The position numbers and the translations under genes were made by a program. A stretch of 64,000 nt of DNA from Norana najaformis. Taxonomy: Eukaryota; Annelida; Clitellata; Crassiclitellata; Hormogastridae. The notes under the pieces are model-generated. The model made no database searches, was not told the origin of the DNA, and saw only the letters and a program-made list of their open reading frames with translations. The stretch covers positions 18,084,361-18,148,360 of the forward strand of contig OZ029918.1 of assembly GCA_964023275.1 (NCBI GenBank), written 5' to 3'. The stretch's first letter is position 1; every line of letters begins with the position of its first letter. Shown here piece after piece: positions 50,361 to 61,137 of the stretch.

Positions 50361-51364
50361 CTATTCCACGCCACTGGGCAACTTCCTATAGGCCACGTCA
50401 TCTCGTAGGTACAAGTAATCCTTCTGATACCAGTATGTCCTTACGGTCTCGCTTTCGCACAAAACTCCTTGCAGGTCGGGGACGTCAGCGTTCGGGCTTA
50501 GCCATATTCTCACCAATAGCCAGGTCAGGATCCTTTTCTGTACCTCTGCCACAGGGTCTACGGAATCAGTTTCAGGGTCCCCAGAATTCTCTGTACTTTC
50601 CGTCACAGCGACATCGGTGGCATTATCCTGTGCTCCAGTTGTCTCCTTCGCGGCAGCCACCACGGAGATCTCTTCATCCCAACCGCACTGGCGGCACGGC
50701 TTCCAAGAAAGAGCGTCCGCATTGCCATGTTTCCGCCCAGACCAATGGACCACCTCAAAATCAAACTCGGCAAGGCGTTCGAGACAATAGGTTCATGAGT
50801 TCGTTGTAACCACTGCAGCGCGGCGTGGTCTGTCCGGAGAGTGAACCGTCGTCCCAGCAGATATTGCCGATAGAGCTTCGTGAAGTACACTATCTCCATC
50901 ACTTCCTTCCGGGTAACGCAGTAATTGCGTTCTGCCGTAGAAGGTAGGCGGCTACCATAAGTGACTACTCTTTCATTCCCGTCTATGCGCTCGGACAATA
51001 CTGCGCCAATCCCCGTATCCGACACGTAACAATCCAGCACATAAGTCCCTTCGTCAGTAGGTAAACCTAATACCGGTGCAGTCGTTAAAGCTGTATTCAA
51101 ATGGTCAAAGGCGTTCTGGCATTCATCATCCCATATAAACGGCTTGTTTTTCTTCGTAAGTGCAAACAAAGGGGACGCCACCAGCGAGAAGCTGCGGATA
51201 AACTTTCTATAGTATGCGCAGAACCCTAAGAAGGCGAGCACTTCCCTCAGCCGTTGAGGCGTAGGCCACATAGCCACCTCGTGCACCTTCGAGGGGCCAC
51301 CGCTATTCCTGTTGGGGTCACGACATGCCCCAGAAAACAAACCGTCCTGCGCAGCAAATGGCAT
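50361..51364 (-). pseudogene. Gypsy RT end and RNase H
   Basis: 50603-51364 contains LREVLAFLGFCAYYRKFIRSFS, PLFALTKKNKPFIWDDECQNAFD and TAPVLGLPTDEGTYVLDCYVSDTGIGAVLSE (catalytic region with the first Asp changed to Cys). Then come NYCVTRKEVMEIVYFTKLYRQYLLGRRFTLRTDHAALQWL and a frameshift. 50361-50753 continues with VHWSGRKHGNADALSWKPC (the HGNADALSR signature) and a linker to the integrase. Confidence 0.85.
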
Positions 51365-51535
51365 TTACTCGGCTTAAGATTAAGGTTGGCCTCCTGGAGA
51401 CGTTGAAACACTTGTCGCATTCTGTCGAGGTGTTGTCCTGGTGCGCTTCCAAATATTATCACGTCGTCTAGCTAGATATACCATACACAACTCAAAGTTT
51501 AGTCCCGACAAGACGATGTTCATTAGACGCTGGAA
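51365..51535 (-). pseudogene. Gypsy RT palm with disrupted YLDD
   Basis: Reads TFQRLMNIVLSGLNFELCMVYL, then DDVIIFGSAPGQHLDRMRQVFQRLQEANLNLKPSKC. The catalytic YLDD is split by a 4-bp duplication (CTAGCTAG at 51468-51475), shifting the frame inside the active site. Upstream RT (fingers), protease and zinc knuckle are missing, with the palm joined directly to Gag. Confidence 0.85.
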
Positions 51536-52240
51536 AGTGGCCAGCTGTCGTAGTCCCGGTTGGCTGCCGAGCCGACTCTGGGCTGTTCCCGGAGACTTGC
51601 CAACTGCCGACCGATCCTCTGCTCCATCTCGCGTTGCCACCGTTTTTGCTCTTCCCGCTGGGCCGCAAAGAACTGGTCTAGCTGGTTCTGGATCTGTCCG
51701 TTGATGTCCGTTCCTCGAGTTCCCCGAAACGGTCGGATGGCCTTCGCCGGTCTTCTGGATCCGCCATCCGCTGATAGGCCTCCAATCGCAGCGCCATTCG
51801 GTAGGCCTCGTCAAGCGTCTTCGGCTCCCACTCACGTACCTTCAAGGATAGCTCACGCTCTCGTATCGCCTCGAGGAAGGCATTCCGTGCGACAATCTCC
51901 GTCGTCTCGTTGGAAGGGACTGGATAGGCGAGTACAACTAACCTCCGGATGTCGTGTAGGAGGTCGCTCAAACTCTCGTCGGTTCGTTGTCGGCGGTAAT
52001 ACAGCTGTGCCCGGAAAGTCTCGGCTTGTCCTTCTGCACCGTATCTTTGCCGCAACCTTTCCGTGAGTTCCTCGTATGTGACGTCCGGTCGTGCCCCGAA
52101 GTCCCATAATAGCTGAGTGTGAGCCTTTTCGAGGGCACAGCGCAGAAAATCCGCTTTATCGGAAGCAGTCCACTTGTTGTGTTGGGCGCAGACTTCAAAT
52201 TGCGCCAAGAACGAGACCCAGTCCCGTCAAATTTTCCCGG
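51536..52240 (-). pseudogene. Gypsy Gag capsid region
   Basis: The frame 52208-51678 has AQFEVCAQHNKWTASDKADFL, LLWDFGARPDVTYEELTERL, LSDLLHDIRRLVVLAYPVPSNETTEIV and AYRMALRLEAYQRM. It is preceded, after a short shift, by MLKPGKFDGTGS. It is close to the Gag at 12679-13206. Downstream residues WQREMEQRIGRQLASLREQ lead into the deletion. Confidence 0.85.
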
Positions 52241-52259
52241 CTTCAGCATTTTCCTATAA

Positions 52260-52501
52260 CAGAAAACGTCAGGAATGTTTTCCGTCGATCTCGGATTCGA
52301 AAACGGTTTAGCCTATCCTCTTGTCATCTTCCACTCGCAACCGGTCATCTCTGCCGTCTGCGGACCATCGAAATCGATGCTTTCCAAAATCCGGCTTGGG
52401 TTGAACCGGGGCCCTTCCGACGTCGTTCTCCTCGGGCCAGGTGCCGAGCTATTCCGCTGAGAGGACGACGAAGTCACCGCGTCCAGCAGCGTATAGACGG
52501 A
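52260..52501 (-). pseudogene. N-terminal Gag, truncated at the 5' side
   Basis: YTLLDAVTSSSS, GPRFNPSRILESIDFDGPQTAEMT and a basic tail align with the N-terminal Gags at 13248 and 33640. The sequence stops abruptly at 52501, where plus-strand integrase sequence begins. No primer-binding site or LTR remains. Confidence 0.7.
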
Positions 52502-53374
52502 TCAGAAAGCTAGCACAATAGCAGATGTATTATATTCTCAGGTTTTTACTAGATATGGACCACCTGTGTCTCTTATATCAGACAGAGGTCAGAACTTTTT
52601 GTCTACCTTAGTCTCAGAACTTTGTAAACGTTTTAATGTTAAACGAACGCTAACTCCAAGCTACCATCCGCAGACTAATAGTCAGGTAGAGCGTTACTGG
52701 TCAGTTTTATGGCAAGCATTACGTCCGTATTGTACAAAACAGCAGGATTGGTATCAATACTTACCATCCATTCTGTATGCATTGAGAGGTTCACCATTTG
52801 CCAGTACTCAACTAACCCCCTACGCAGTACTCTTTGGAAGAGAATTAAAAATGCGCTTGGAAAGTGCTTTAATTCAACCATCTACAGGGAAAATGATGCC
52901 GATACTTATATCAAACATATGCTGCCTAAAATGGAAGTCACAAGAGAAGTGCCGAAACAGAATATTCTCAAAGCTCAAGAAAAATACAAAAAGTATTATG
53001 ATAAAGATCAAAGACCAGCAGACTTCGCTCCAGGTACTTATGTGTGGCTCTACAATCTTCAGATTCCTAAAGGTCAATGTCCAAAACTTCGACGAAAATT
53101 TGAAGGTCCATTCTATGTAGTGCTCAGGGGACCAAACGACACTTACCATCTTCGAGACGTAAAGTCTAACAAAAAGCATCCTATCCCAGTACACGTCAAC
53201 AGACTACGACTACATGTCGGCGGGCGTGACATGCTTCTCTCAAGATTCCAAAACCTGTTACTTTCAGCAGGTTCGACGACGGAACCATCAGATTCCCACT
53301 CCACGGATCCTATGCCTTCTTCGAGTGCCAAAGCCTCGACGGTGTCAGCGCTAAAACAATCCCTTCATTACTAA
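52502..53374 (+). pseudogene. Gypsy integrase core and C-terminus
   Basis: Frame 52566-52905 has VSLISDRGQNFLSTLVSELCKRF, TPSYHPQTNSQVERYW and LPSILYALRGSPFASTQLTPYAVLFGRE: the second catalytic Asp (SDRG) and the Glu region (QVER) of a Ty3/gypsy integrase. After a frameshift near 52900 the frame to 53374 has YYDKDQRPADFAPGTYVWLYN, CPKLRRKFEGPFYVV and HVNRLRLHV, the GPY/F C-terminal module, then a Ser-rich tail. It is a different lineage from the minus-strand element it abuts. The 5' part is cut at 52502. Confidence 0.88.
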
Positions 53375-53460
53375 TAGTATCACCACCTATTACTACACCA
53401 CTCCCTTCACTCTCGTCCTGGAACTCATAAATTCCCTCAGGACTCATCAGCTATTTAATT

Positions 53461-54110
53461 ATGGTTTTCATACTTTTTTGTATTTTCAAACATATTTGGA
53501 GTTGTTGTTTTCGTCAAACTACTTCGACCACTGATTTTGAAGTTTATTTGGAAATTAAAGCTAACAACAGTTGTATGTCTATTAAGCTGCAGTCCGTGAC
53601 AGGATGTCCTGCTGACTATATAGTCAATGGAGCAAATTTATACACCAAGATTTTTGTGTCGGGTTTTATTCGTCCATAACTGAATATAAAGTGGGCAGAT
53701 TTTAAACTAGTTAACAAACATACTGAGAGAGTGTTGCAATTGGGAACTACTTGCCGCATTTCGTGGCTAGAACGTATTAACTTGTCTTCCATGTTTATTA
53801 ACAATTATGTGTATTATTTGTTTTTCATTCACGGACGGCATGCCTTCTATGTATCGCTCTGAACGAAACGACACGGTTGACCACGAACTTCCGGTCAAGC
53901 CTAACAGCTGTCAAGAATACACAACAGCTCAAATTCGAAAAGCTTCTCTGTCAAAAAGCGTCAGCCAATATGGACGACATGTTTCTTTTACAATGTCGCC
54001 ATCGTCTTTATATTAATTGTATTTTAATCATATTCTTTTTACCAATCATATATCTATTAGTGATACATAGAAGTGTGCTGTGCCTTTTGACAATGAGTGT
54101 ATACGCTTAA
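53461..54110 (+). pseudogene. ORF remnant downstream of the integrase, membrane segment
   Basis: Fragments at 53461-53679 (FILFCIFKHIWSCC then CMSIKLQSVTGCPADYIVNG), 53807-54016 and 53877-54110 (CILIIFFLPIIYLLVIH) suggest a short protein with a C-terminal hydrophobic segment, in the position where some gypsy elements carry a third, envelope-like ORF. No specific family can be recognised and frames are broken, so this is only positional evidence. Confidence 0.3.
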
Positions 54111-54414
54111 TCATTTAACTTATGTAGCTTATATTGTCATTATTTTGCGTTCACTATCAGTGCTTTCATGTTTGTCTAAATATGTTAAATTAGCTTATAG
54201 TTGTACTCAGACATTAAAGTATATTCTTTCTCTAAACGTATATGCGCTTTTAAACTATCGCACATTAGTAGCATTTATTTAGTTGCTTTAAACGGACACG
54301 AACATTCATTTTCTTAGATGTTACTTTTACGGACTATTTTCTAGCTTAATGTTATATTTACTTTTGTATTAGCTTGGAACTGGACGTCCCAATTTTTCAG
54401 GACTGGACGGACTA

Positions 54415-55260
54415 TGACAGAAGAAATGCAGGCTCTATAGAAGCGATTCAACTAAGAGGTTAGGTAAAGTAATGAGTAAGGCTAGGCAATAAATATATTA
54501 GCAGAGACCAGATGTTCACAGTCAGAATTAGTCATTAATATCTGACACCAGCGAGATAGAGATGCCACCAGAAGCGAAGGGAAGGTAAGGATGTCCATTA
54601 TAAAGCCAAGACAAGTGATCCCGCAGACAGAAATAGCCGAGGATAAAACTCCACTCCCCTAACCACAGTCAAACAATATAGCCGAGGCTCCATTTCAAAG
54701 GGACGCCGACTTGACCATCTAATGAGAGACGAAGAACACATGGCAAGATAATGTAGTCCTCATAAACGCAAGCGGTCAGGCAAGCATACCAACAGACACA
54801 GATGGTAGAACACGATCCCTGATAACGACAGTGCGACTACCTTAGTCATAGTGAGTAAAGTAGTTGCTGCTAGTATTATTAATAAAGGTAACCACTAGTA
54901 AAGACGCACCTAGGCACTGACTGCAGGTAAGCGAAAGGTACAGTCATGGTAGCGCCAGCCAGGCCAGCTAAGAGCTCAGCCTAAGAAATCGCACTTACGC
55001 ATCAGACGATCCTAATAAGGAAACGCAAAACCTAGCTTAGGGAAGCAGGCAGAGATGGCTAGTCTCTGAAGCCTAGCCAACGCAACTGACGCCCCGTGAC
55101 CAGAAAACTTCTATAAACGCTGGAATAAGTAATTTGGACAGTCTCGTCTGAACTAAGCTCTTGCAGCAAGGTTTAGACGAAACTTGACTTTACTGTAGAC
55201 TCTGACAACGGACAACGTCTTGTTTCCTTGTCTGTCGTAAGTATTATCTTGTCCTTAAAT
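54415..55260 (+). repeat. Candidate LTR of the plus-strand gypsy remnant
   Basis: A purine-rich AGGACTGGACGGACTA precedes TGACAGAAGAAATG at about 54416. No coding follows for 850 bp. TATA-like CTTCTATAAACGC is near 55105-55118 and AATAAAGG near 54880. The right edge is undefined and there is no second copy. Confidence 0.3.
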
Positions 55261-55311
55261 CTCGTAGCAAGCGATTGACCTCTTCTCTCTAGTTTCCCCA
55301 TAGCTTCATTA

Positions 55312-56885
55312 CAGTACGGTGATCCTCGCAAGCCGTGACGTTTGGTTCATTTTTGAGTGGAATCATTATGTTCTGTAAAAAGTCTTCCGGCCGTATTCCA
55401 GTTGTGTGTATATCTTGGCAAAGCCTTACTAACTCCGTCGTTACTTTATCACCCAGATTTTTCAGCATTTCTGCCGGTATATTATCTAATCCTTCAGATT
55501 TGTTGTTTTTCAACTAATTAATGGCCGCCAGCACCTCGTGTTTCAACACCTCCGGTCCAATGTCTTCCGTATTGCCCAGGATGCAGTTCTCCATCATGTC
55601 TTTGGGTCTGCTTCTGCTCATATACAGGTTTTCCAAGTATTCTTTCCACCTGCCTTTCACTTCATTAGGTTCATGCAGAATTTTGCCTTGTCTATCTCTG
55701 ACTGTAATTCCTCCTCCTGCACTTGATTTCTTTATTATTTGCTTTACCCTTTCGTATACCAGATCGTATCTTCCACGCTGCTGCAATGATTCCAGGTCTT
55801 TACAATGCTCCTCCCACCATTTTTTCTCTGGCTTTATCTGTTGTTCTTCGTAATTTGTTGTTTAATCTTCTATACTACTGTCTTGCCTCTTCTGTGCTCT
55901 GATGTTTCCATTTTCTTCGCGCCTCTATATCCAAGAGCATCTCTCCAGTTATCATGGTTTTCGAGCAGGTTGTAGCCGATTAAAACCCACAATTTCTGTT
56001 GCATTCTTAATCATGGTGTTCTTCAACCTGTTCCGTCTTTCTTCTGTTGAGGTGCCATCATACTCTTCTAGATACTCTTCTAACTTCTTCGTTAGTTCTT
56101 CATTCTTCATTTTAAATTTTTCCTTGTTCCATTTTTGTCTTAGTTTCCTTATTTCTCTTAACAAATTTCTGTTCGAGGTGGACCTTCATGGCTACTAAGT
56201 TGTGGTCTGTGTCGGCATCAGCTCCTGCTATTGCTCTAGAGTTTTTGACGCTGTTTCTGAACCTGAGTCAAGCCACGATATAGTCCAGTTGGTAGCGTGC
56301 TACATCTCCCGGTGCTTTCCATGTGTATCTGCGTCTTTTCTCATGTTGGAACCAGGTGTTTGTCAAATAACTCCATTCGCCTGCAAAATTCCACTAGTTT
56401 GTCTCCTCTGCTGTTTCTTTTCCCCAGACCGTATTTTCCAATATATCTTCCGTCTGCACCCTCTCCCACAACTGCATTCCAGTCTGCCATTACAGTTGCA
56501 TAGTCTGTTCCTTTAGTTCCATCCAGTGCTTCCTCAATCATCTCATACATAGTGTCTATATCTTCCTCTTCATGTGTCATGGTGGGCATGTACACCTGTA
56601 TTATTACAATGTCCACTGGCTTGTCTGTACTGTTACCTTGAGCATCCTGTCTCCCTGACTTTCAATTTTGGATACACATTTGGCAATCTCCTTCAGCAGT
56701 ATGGAAATGCCATTTTGACTCTTTCCTCCTCCAGAGTGTATTATTCTTACTCCCTCGCTTATGAAATCTCCATCCTCCCTCGATCTCACTTCTGAAAGTC
56801 CCAAAATATCCAAGCCCGTCCTTCTCATCTCTTCGATCACATTTGCAAGCTTTCCAGGTCTTAACATAATTCGTACATTCCATGT
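55312..56885 (-). pseudogene. RTE-like LINE: endonuclease to RT fingers
   Basis: Minus strand in order. 56867-56604: MLRPGKLANVIEEMRRTGLDILGLSEVR, then GGGKSQNGISILL (endonuclease with the catalytic Glu). 56616-56341: VIIQVYMPT and VMADWNAVVGEGADG (GDWN changed to ADWN). Further on: RYQLDYI-like segments, 56164-55952 RRNRLKNTMIKNA, 55786-55514 IKKSSAGGGITVRDRQGKIL and RWKEYLENLY, 55513-55289 NNKSEGLDNIPAEMLKNLGDKV, FLQNIMIPL and TACEDHRTV. It then breaks off, so RT palm and 3' end are missing. The endonuclease type is shared with craniofacial development protein 2. Many frameshifts. Confidence 0.85.
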
Positions 56886-57310
56886 CCCTATTTAAATTGT
56901 CTCTTTACAAGGATTTCGCCGGTTTACGACCGAAAAGACCTTGTTCCCTCCCCTGCCGAACGCAACTCTCTCCGTCGAAGACCGGCTCGAGTCTTTCACG
57001 TTGTTATCGTGCTTTTCTAGTGACCTCATCATTCGTGTACTCGGGATTTGTAGACAGGTGGTCTCCTGTTGCCTTCCGCTCGGTGTTTTTAGCGTGACAC
57101 CATCTAGCGTTGATGAGCTCCATCATCCGTCCTTCGGGCACTTCGCCTTTGGGCACTCACATATACCGGCGAGGACTTGGTCGTCCACCACGCACTCTGT
57201 TCGAGAACAGGGGGACTTCGTGAAAGTGGCATGGTGGGCAGTTGAACAGCAGAGGTTTTTGGAGACGCTTACTGTCCCATTCCCTCTGTTGAATGATATT
57301 TATGTTAATA
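56886..57310. other. Probable 5' leader of the minus-strand RTE element
   Basis: GC-richer than its surroundings, with only shadow frames. It adjoins the endonuclease start and may be the 5' UTR of the element. Confidence 0.4.
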
Positions 57311-57445
57311 GGTGTTATCAGTGATTAGCGGGACTTGGTCCCTTTTGGGTAGACCTTTTGCATCCTAACAAGTATATTCTTTTTGTTATTTGCATTTTAT
57401 TCTGTTCTTTTTCTGGAGCAATAAACTACTTACTTACTTATCTCT
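57311..57445 (+). mobile_element. LINE 3' end with (TTAC)n tail
   Basis: Sequence ending GGAGCAATAAACTACTTACTTACTTATC. The AATAAA plus (CTTA)n tail matches that of the minus-strand LINE at 59284. Confidence 0.55.
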
Positions 57446-57600
57446 ATTTATATTAACTGGACAGCTATTTGGCAAGTTAAGTTTGGATTATCGCTCGGCA
57501 AGGGCAATATTTCTACAATCAATCAAACAGTGATTTCTAGATTAAAGTACTTTAATTATTTAAGTGTTTAAATTATTAAGCTATTTAAATTATTAGAGTA
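57446..57600. other. AT-rich spacer
   Basis: Repeated TTTAAATTATTA motifs near 57550-57600. No gene. Confidence 0.5.
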
Positions 57601-58066
57601 CTTTTGATAATTTCGCCTACTGACTTTACGCTCTGAGATGGTTGCTTCATGTTGTGCAGTGAACGGAAGGAGGATGCAAGGAGACTGCTAATGGCGGAAA
57701 TGAACTCGCTGAGGAGAATCATGGGTAGAAGCAGACGTGAGAGGATTCACAATGAGGTGATCAGAGAGGAGCTGGGACAGAGGAAGACATTGGTGGACAG
57801 GATTAGAGAAAGAAGACTGACTTGGTTTGGGCATGTAACAAGGATGGACAATGGAAGATTACCAGCCAGGGCACTCTGTGGCCATGTGGAAAGAACACGG
57901 AGCCGAGGAAGACAGTCAAAGAAATGGATGGACAATGTGACAGAAGACTTGGAAATCAAGGGATCGGACATGAGAACCGCCATTCACACAATCAAGGACA
58001 GAGCAAAGTGGAGACATCTTGTTCAGACCTCATCGTCGGCACAAACCTGACGTAAAAGAAGAAGAA
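57601..58066 (+). mobile_element. RTE-like LINE C-terminus and 3' end
   Basis: The frame 57649-58050 reads LLMAEMNSLRRIMGRSRRERIHNEVIREELG, LVDRIRERRLTWFGHVTRMD, RSRGRQSKKWMDNVTEDL and DRAKWRHLVQTSSSAQT, then a TGA and a short (GAA)n tail. This is the RTE C-terminal domain and 3' end, clean of stops over 134 codons, so relatively recent. It is 5'-truncated. Confidence 0.85.
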
Positions 58067-58354
58067 GGTAGAGTCGTATACCTAGGCACCGCGCATATAC
58101 ACCGCTCGCATTCAACACTAAATTCTCAGCAATAACCAATGAGTTATTTAAAACCCGCGTACGGATTGTGAGTTACGTGACATAGAAATCTATCGGCTTC
58201 ATTATATTTTGCAGTTACATAACGGAGTTCTTGACAGAAAACTGGAAAGTTGACGAATTTACGACTAGTTGCAATGCAAACAAACTCTTCCTGCCCTTAC
58301 CGGAAGTCTCGCCTGATTCGCAATCGGGTATAGCCCAATAGCCGAAGCTCTATC
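58067..58354. other. Non-coding gap
   Basis: No motif or repeat noticed. Confidence 0.5.
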
Positions 58355-59282
58355 AATCCAATCTAATCTAAGAACTTATATAGCGCCACTGTAAGTAATA
58401 ATGCTCAAGGCATCAGTCGATGGTCGCTGCTAAGCGAAATCATTGTCCGAGCCAGATTCTATGGTAAGTCCGGGTCGAAAAGCCTAAGAGGAGTCCAGAA
58501 GACACAGACAGCCTACAGAAGAAATGAGTTCAGGAAGAGGTGAGTTTTTTTAGTCGATATCTGAAGACCGAAACAGACTTTGCCGAGCGAACATTTACCA
58601 GAAGAGAGTTCCAGAGTCTAAGGCCAGCGCCTGCCAAGAGCTGTTCTTGTCCACGGAATAGTCAGATTTCGACAGCTAGAAGACCTGGTCGAGCAGACAT
58701 AAGTCTTGGGAGTCAGTACAGAGTGAAGATAGTGAGGTTGGCTGAAGTGTAGAGTCTTGTATACGATTAGTCCAGTCTTGAACATTTTGCGCTTTTGTAT
58801 GGGCAACCAATGCAACGATTTTAGGATTGGTGATTTATGATCATATTCTGGAGTTTTAGTGATAGCTATTGCCAACGTATTTTGAACTCTGAAGCTTCAT
58901 CAAATTAACTTTAGAAATGCCAGTAAGAAGCGAGTTGCAGTAGTCAAGACGGATAGAGACTAGGGCATTAGCCAAACAAACCAGGGCAGAGAAAGGAATG
59001 TGCCGCATAACCCTACGGATATCACGAATGCGGTAGGGGGGAGACCTAATATAGAATCAGTATGTTCATTGAATGACATGTTGGAGTCAAATACAACACC
59101 CAAATTGCGGGATAAACAGTTGCGTTGTACGACATTGGTGCCTAGGTGGACGGAATTCAAAGAGTTAAATTTAGTCAGTTGCTGTGAGGTTCCAAAAAGG
59201 AGAAACTCAGTTTTTGATGGGTTTAAGAGCAATCCATTCTCTGCCATCCAAGACTGAACTGGGTTAAAGACGTAAGATAATA
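58355..59282 (-). mobile_element. CR1/L2-like LINE 3' part with (TTAGA)n tail
   Basis: The same family as 2782-4118. A tail at 58355-58372 is followed by GGCGCTATATAAG in minus orientation. RT pieces: WMAENGLLLNPSKTEFLLFG, RNLGVVFDSNMSF and LKSLHWLPIQKRKMFKTGLIVYKTLHFSQPHYLHSVL. It is truncated at 59282 by the LINE tail that follows. It overlaps 61229-61720 in family sequence by about 60 bp, so the two are separate copies. Confidence 0.82.
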
Positions 59283-59500
59283 GAGTAAGTAAGTAAGTAA
59301 GTATTCTTTTATTAGCATGAGTCAAACGCCCGCACTTTACAACAGCAATGCACACAGCAATATAATAAATGACATGAACAATGTAAGATAGGGTCTGAAT
59401 GGCAACTTAATAAAAATAATTATGGTTAAATAGTTCAGAATACAGAGCCACAACTATTAGGACAATCTTGCAGAATTGATATACTGATCTACTGAAAAAG

Positions 59501-60100
59501 TTACAATTTTCTGTATTGATACAGTGATCGAACGACAAAGGATCTTTTATGGAGCAATGTGTGAAAGTTTGGCAATTCAAAATTATGTCCCCTCTCCCGC
59601 AAGGTGAAACCGTGTGAGAGCTTAGCTAGAAGTAACTGGTGAAGGCAGTGGTTAGGCTCCTGGATGCTTTTAAAGAATTTCAATTCAATTTTCTCGCAAT
59701 AATTTTCCAATTTTATACTATCACCATTCAAAAGGCCACTACGCACAGCGCAGCGTAAAAAGGAATCGATTCTACCAATTAATTCTATTGACAGGAAACC
59801 ACCCCAGGATGGGAGAGCGTAGGTAAGCCTGGAGACTACAAGAGCTTGGAAAATGCTTTGTAATTTATTGGAAGGCATTCCATGCGATCGAAGGACTTTT
59901 AGTGGGTAAAGGCGTTGACTGCAAATAGTCAAAACAGAAGACACATGGTCGTCAAATTTCAGATCTTCTCTAAACAAAACACCCAACAGTTTAACAAGTT
60001 TAACTCGTTCAACGCCAATAATAGGATCAGGGAAGAATAAGAATCTAGGGCTCGGTCTGCGAAATTTAATTTCTTTGCTCTTTGAGACATTAAGTATCAT
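59501..60100 (-). CDS. LINE ORF2 C-terminal region
   Basis: 199 codons: LNVSKSKEIKFRRP, VKLVKLLGVLFREDLKFDDHVSSVL, ICSQRLYPLKVLRSHGMP, IFQALVVSRLTYALPSWGGFLS, RIDSFLRCAVRSG and HCLHQLLLAKLSHGFTLRERGHNFELP. This is the Jockey-group region after the RT thumb. The preceding RT frame is offset by a frameshift near 60100-60137. Confidence 0.8.
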   Translation of the reverse strand: MILNVSKSKEIKFRRPSPRFLFFPDPIIGVERVKLVKLLGVLFREDLKFDDHVSSVLTICSQRLYPLKVLRSHGMPSNKLQSIFQALVVSRLTYALPSWGGFLSIELIGRIDSFLRCAVRSGLLNGDSIKLENYCEKIELKFFKSIQEPNHCLHQLLLAKLSHGFTLRERGHNFELPNFHTLLHKRSFVVRSLYQYRKL

Positions 60101-60136
60101 TTTATTCCAATAAGTCCAATCCTTAATATTAGCGAT

Positions 60137-61129
60137 TTAAATTTCAAGGCTAAGAGGAGAATTTTGTGGAACAAGTAGATTGGTGTCATCTGCAAACTTA
60201 AAGAGAATGTTAGCCGGAGAGACAGGCATTAGGTCACTTTCCATAAGAATGAAGAGGCTAGGTCCAACGCCAGACCCTTGAAAAACACTGCGATTGATGG
60301 AGGCAGGATCGGAAACTAAATTATCACATTTGAGGACTTGATATCGCCCAGATAAGAAGTCAACAATCCAGTTCGATATTTCAAGTTTCAGGTTTAGAGC
60401 CATAACTTTAGGAATTAAGACCACATCAAAAGTTTTGGAGAAGTCGACTAGCAAGCACCTCACATATGAGTTGCTTTCCGGCATCAGTGTGACGTGATGT
60501 AGGAAAAAAGTAAGGGCACTGGTACAACTGCCAGTGGGTTTAAACCCAGACTGGTCCTGCAAGGTTTCACAAGGAATATTAGGTCTAAGTCGCCTAAAGA
60601 CAACAATTTTTTCTGCAATTCTAGAGAGAATTGGAGTCACAGATATAGGCCTAAAGTCAGACAGGGAAGTTGGCTTGGAAATATTTGGCACAGGAGTAAC
60701 AACCGCAGTTCTCCAGTTCTCAGGAATGGTCCCAGATTTGAAGGAGGTATTAAAAACGTGAGTGACCAATTCCGCGAACTCACAAGAACATTTTTTTAAA
60801 ATCGAGGCAGGCAAATCGTCAAGCCCTGCGGCAGTGTTTGGCTGCTTGCACAAAAGTCTTTCGATTTCCAGGACATTCAAGTACGGTTTAATATTACTTG
60901 TGCGATCCACAATATTGTTTTTAAGACCAAGGATTTTCACAGATGAATAGTCCGAAGAAGTCGCTATGCTAGCAAAGAAATTGTTCGCTTGATTGATATT
61001 ACCAAGAAGGCAATTAGAATCAGAATATTCGGTTTTCACAGAGGACGAGTTACGTTTCTTGACCGCTTCCCACAACTGTTTAGGAGTAGCATCCTGCAGG
61101 AGAGAAAAATGCTTTTGAGAATTTTCCAA
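60137..61129 (-). CDS. LINE reverse transcriptase, Jockey group
   Basis: 330 codons: LWEAVKKRNSSSVKTEY, AGLDDLPASILKKCSCEFAELVTHVFN, IPENWRTAVVTPVPNISKP, DFRPISVTPILSRIAEKIV, DQSGFKPTGSCTSAL, CLLVDFSKTFDVV (first catalytic Asp), FQGSGVGPSLFILMESDL and KFADDTNLLVP. FADD is intact. PQGS is replaced by FQGS in the substrate-binding loop and SKAFD by SKTFD. Confidence 0.85.
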   Translation of the reverse strand: MENSQKHFSLLQDATPKQLWEAVKKRNSSSVKTEYSDSNCLLGNINQANNFFASIATSSDYSSVKILGLKNNIVDRTSNIKPYLNVLEIERLLCKQPNTAAGLDDLPASILKKCSCEFAELVTHVFNTSFKSGTIPENWRTAVVTPVPNISKPTSLSDFRPISVTPILSRIAEKIVVFRRLRPNIPCETLQDQSGFKPTGSCTSALTFFLHHVTLMPESNSYVRCLLVDFSKTFDVVLIPKVMALNLKLEISNWIVDFLSGRYQVLKCDNLVSDPASINRSVFQGSGVGPSLFILMESDLMPVSPANILFKFADDTNLLVPQNSPLSLEI

Positions 61130-61137
61130 AATTATTT

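Larger units (their letters stand above)
43796..52501 (-). mobile_element. Ty3/gypsy LTR retrotransposon, split by a Polinton
   Basis: On the minus strand from the high end: N-terminal Gag (52501-52260), Gag capsid (52240-51540), partial RT (51535-51130), RNase H (51130-50400), integrase zinc domain and start of the core (50330-50122), [Polinton 46006-50115], integrase C-terminus (46000-45690), repeat-rich 3' ORF (45479-44724), polypurine tract and 3' LTR (44166-43796). It belongs to the same lineage as 10062-13990, since the Gags align and the 3' organisation is shared. The zinc knuckle, protease and N-terminal RT are deleted between Gag and RT, most of the integrase core is deleted, and the 5' LTR is missing at 52501. 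Confidence 0.85.
59284..61137 (-). mobile_element. Jockey-group LINE, RT and C-terminus, (TTAC)n tail
   Basis: 1.85 kb. The 3' end at the low coordinate is AATAAAAGAATA followed by (CTTA)n. The upstream endonuclease is missing (5'-truncated). The two long frames are open for 330 and 200 codons, so it is fairly young. Confidence 0.85.

Noticed and set aside
55312..56885. Host gene for a craniofacial development protein 2-like factor
   Set aside because: The similarity is to the RTE endonuclease that the named protein family acquired. Here it is followed by RT sequence and is full of frameshifts, so it is a LINE.
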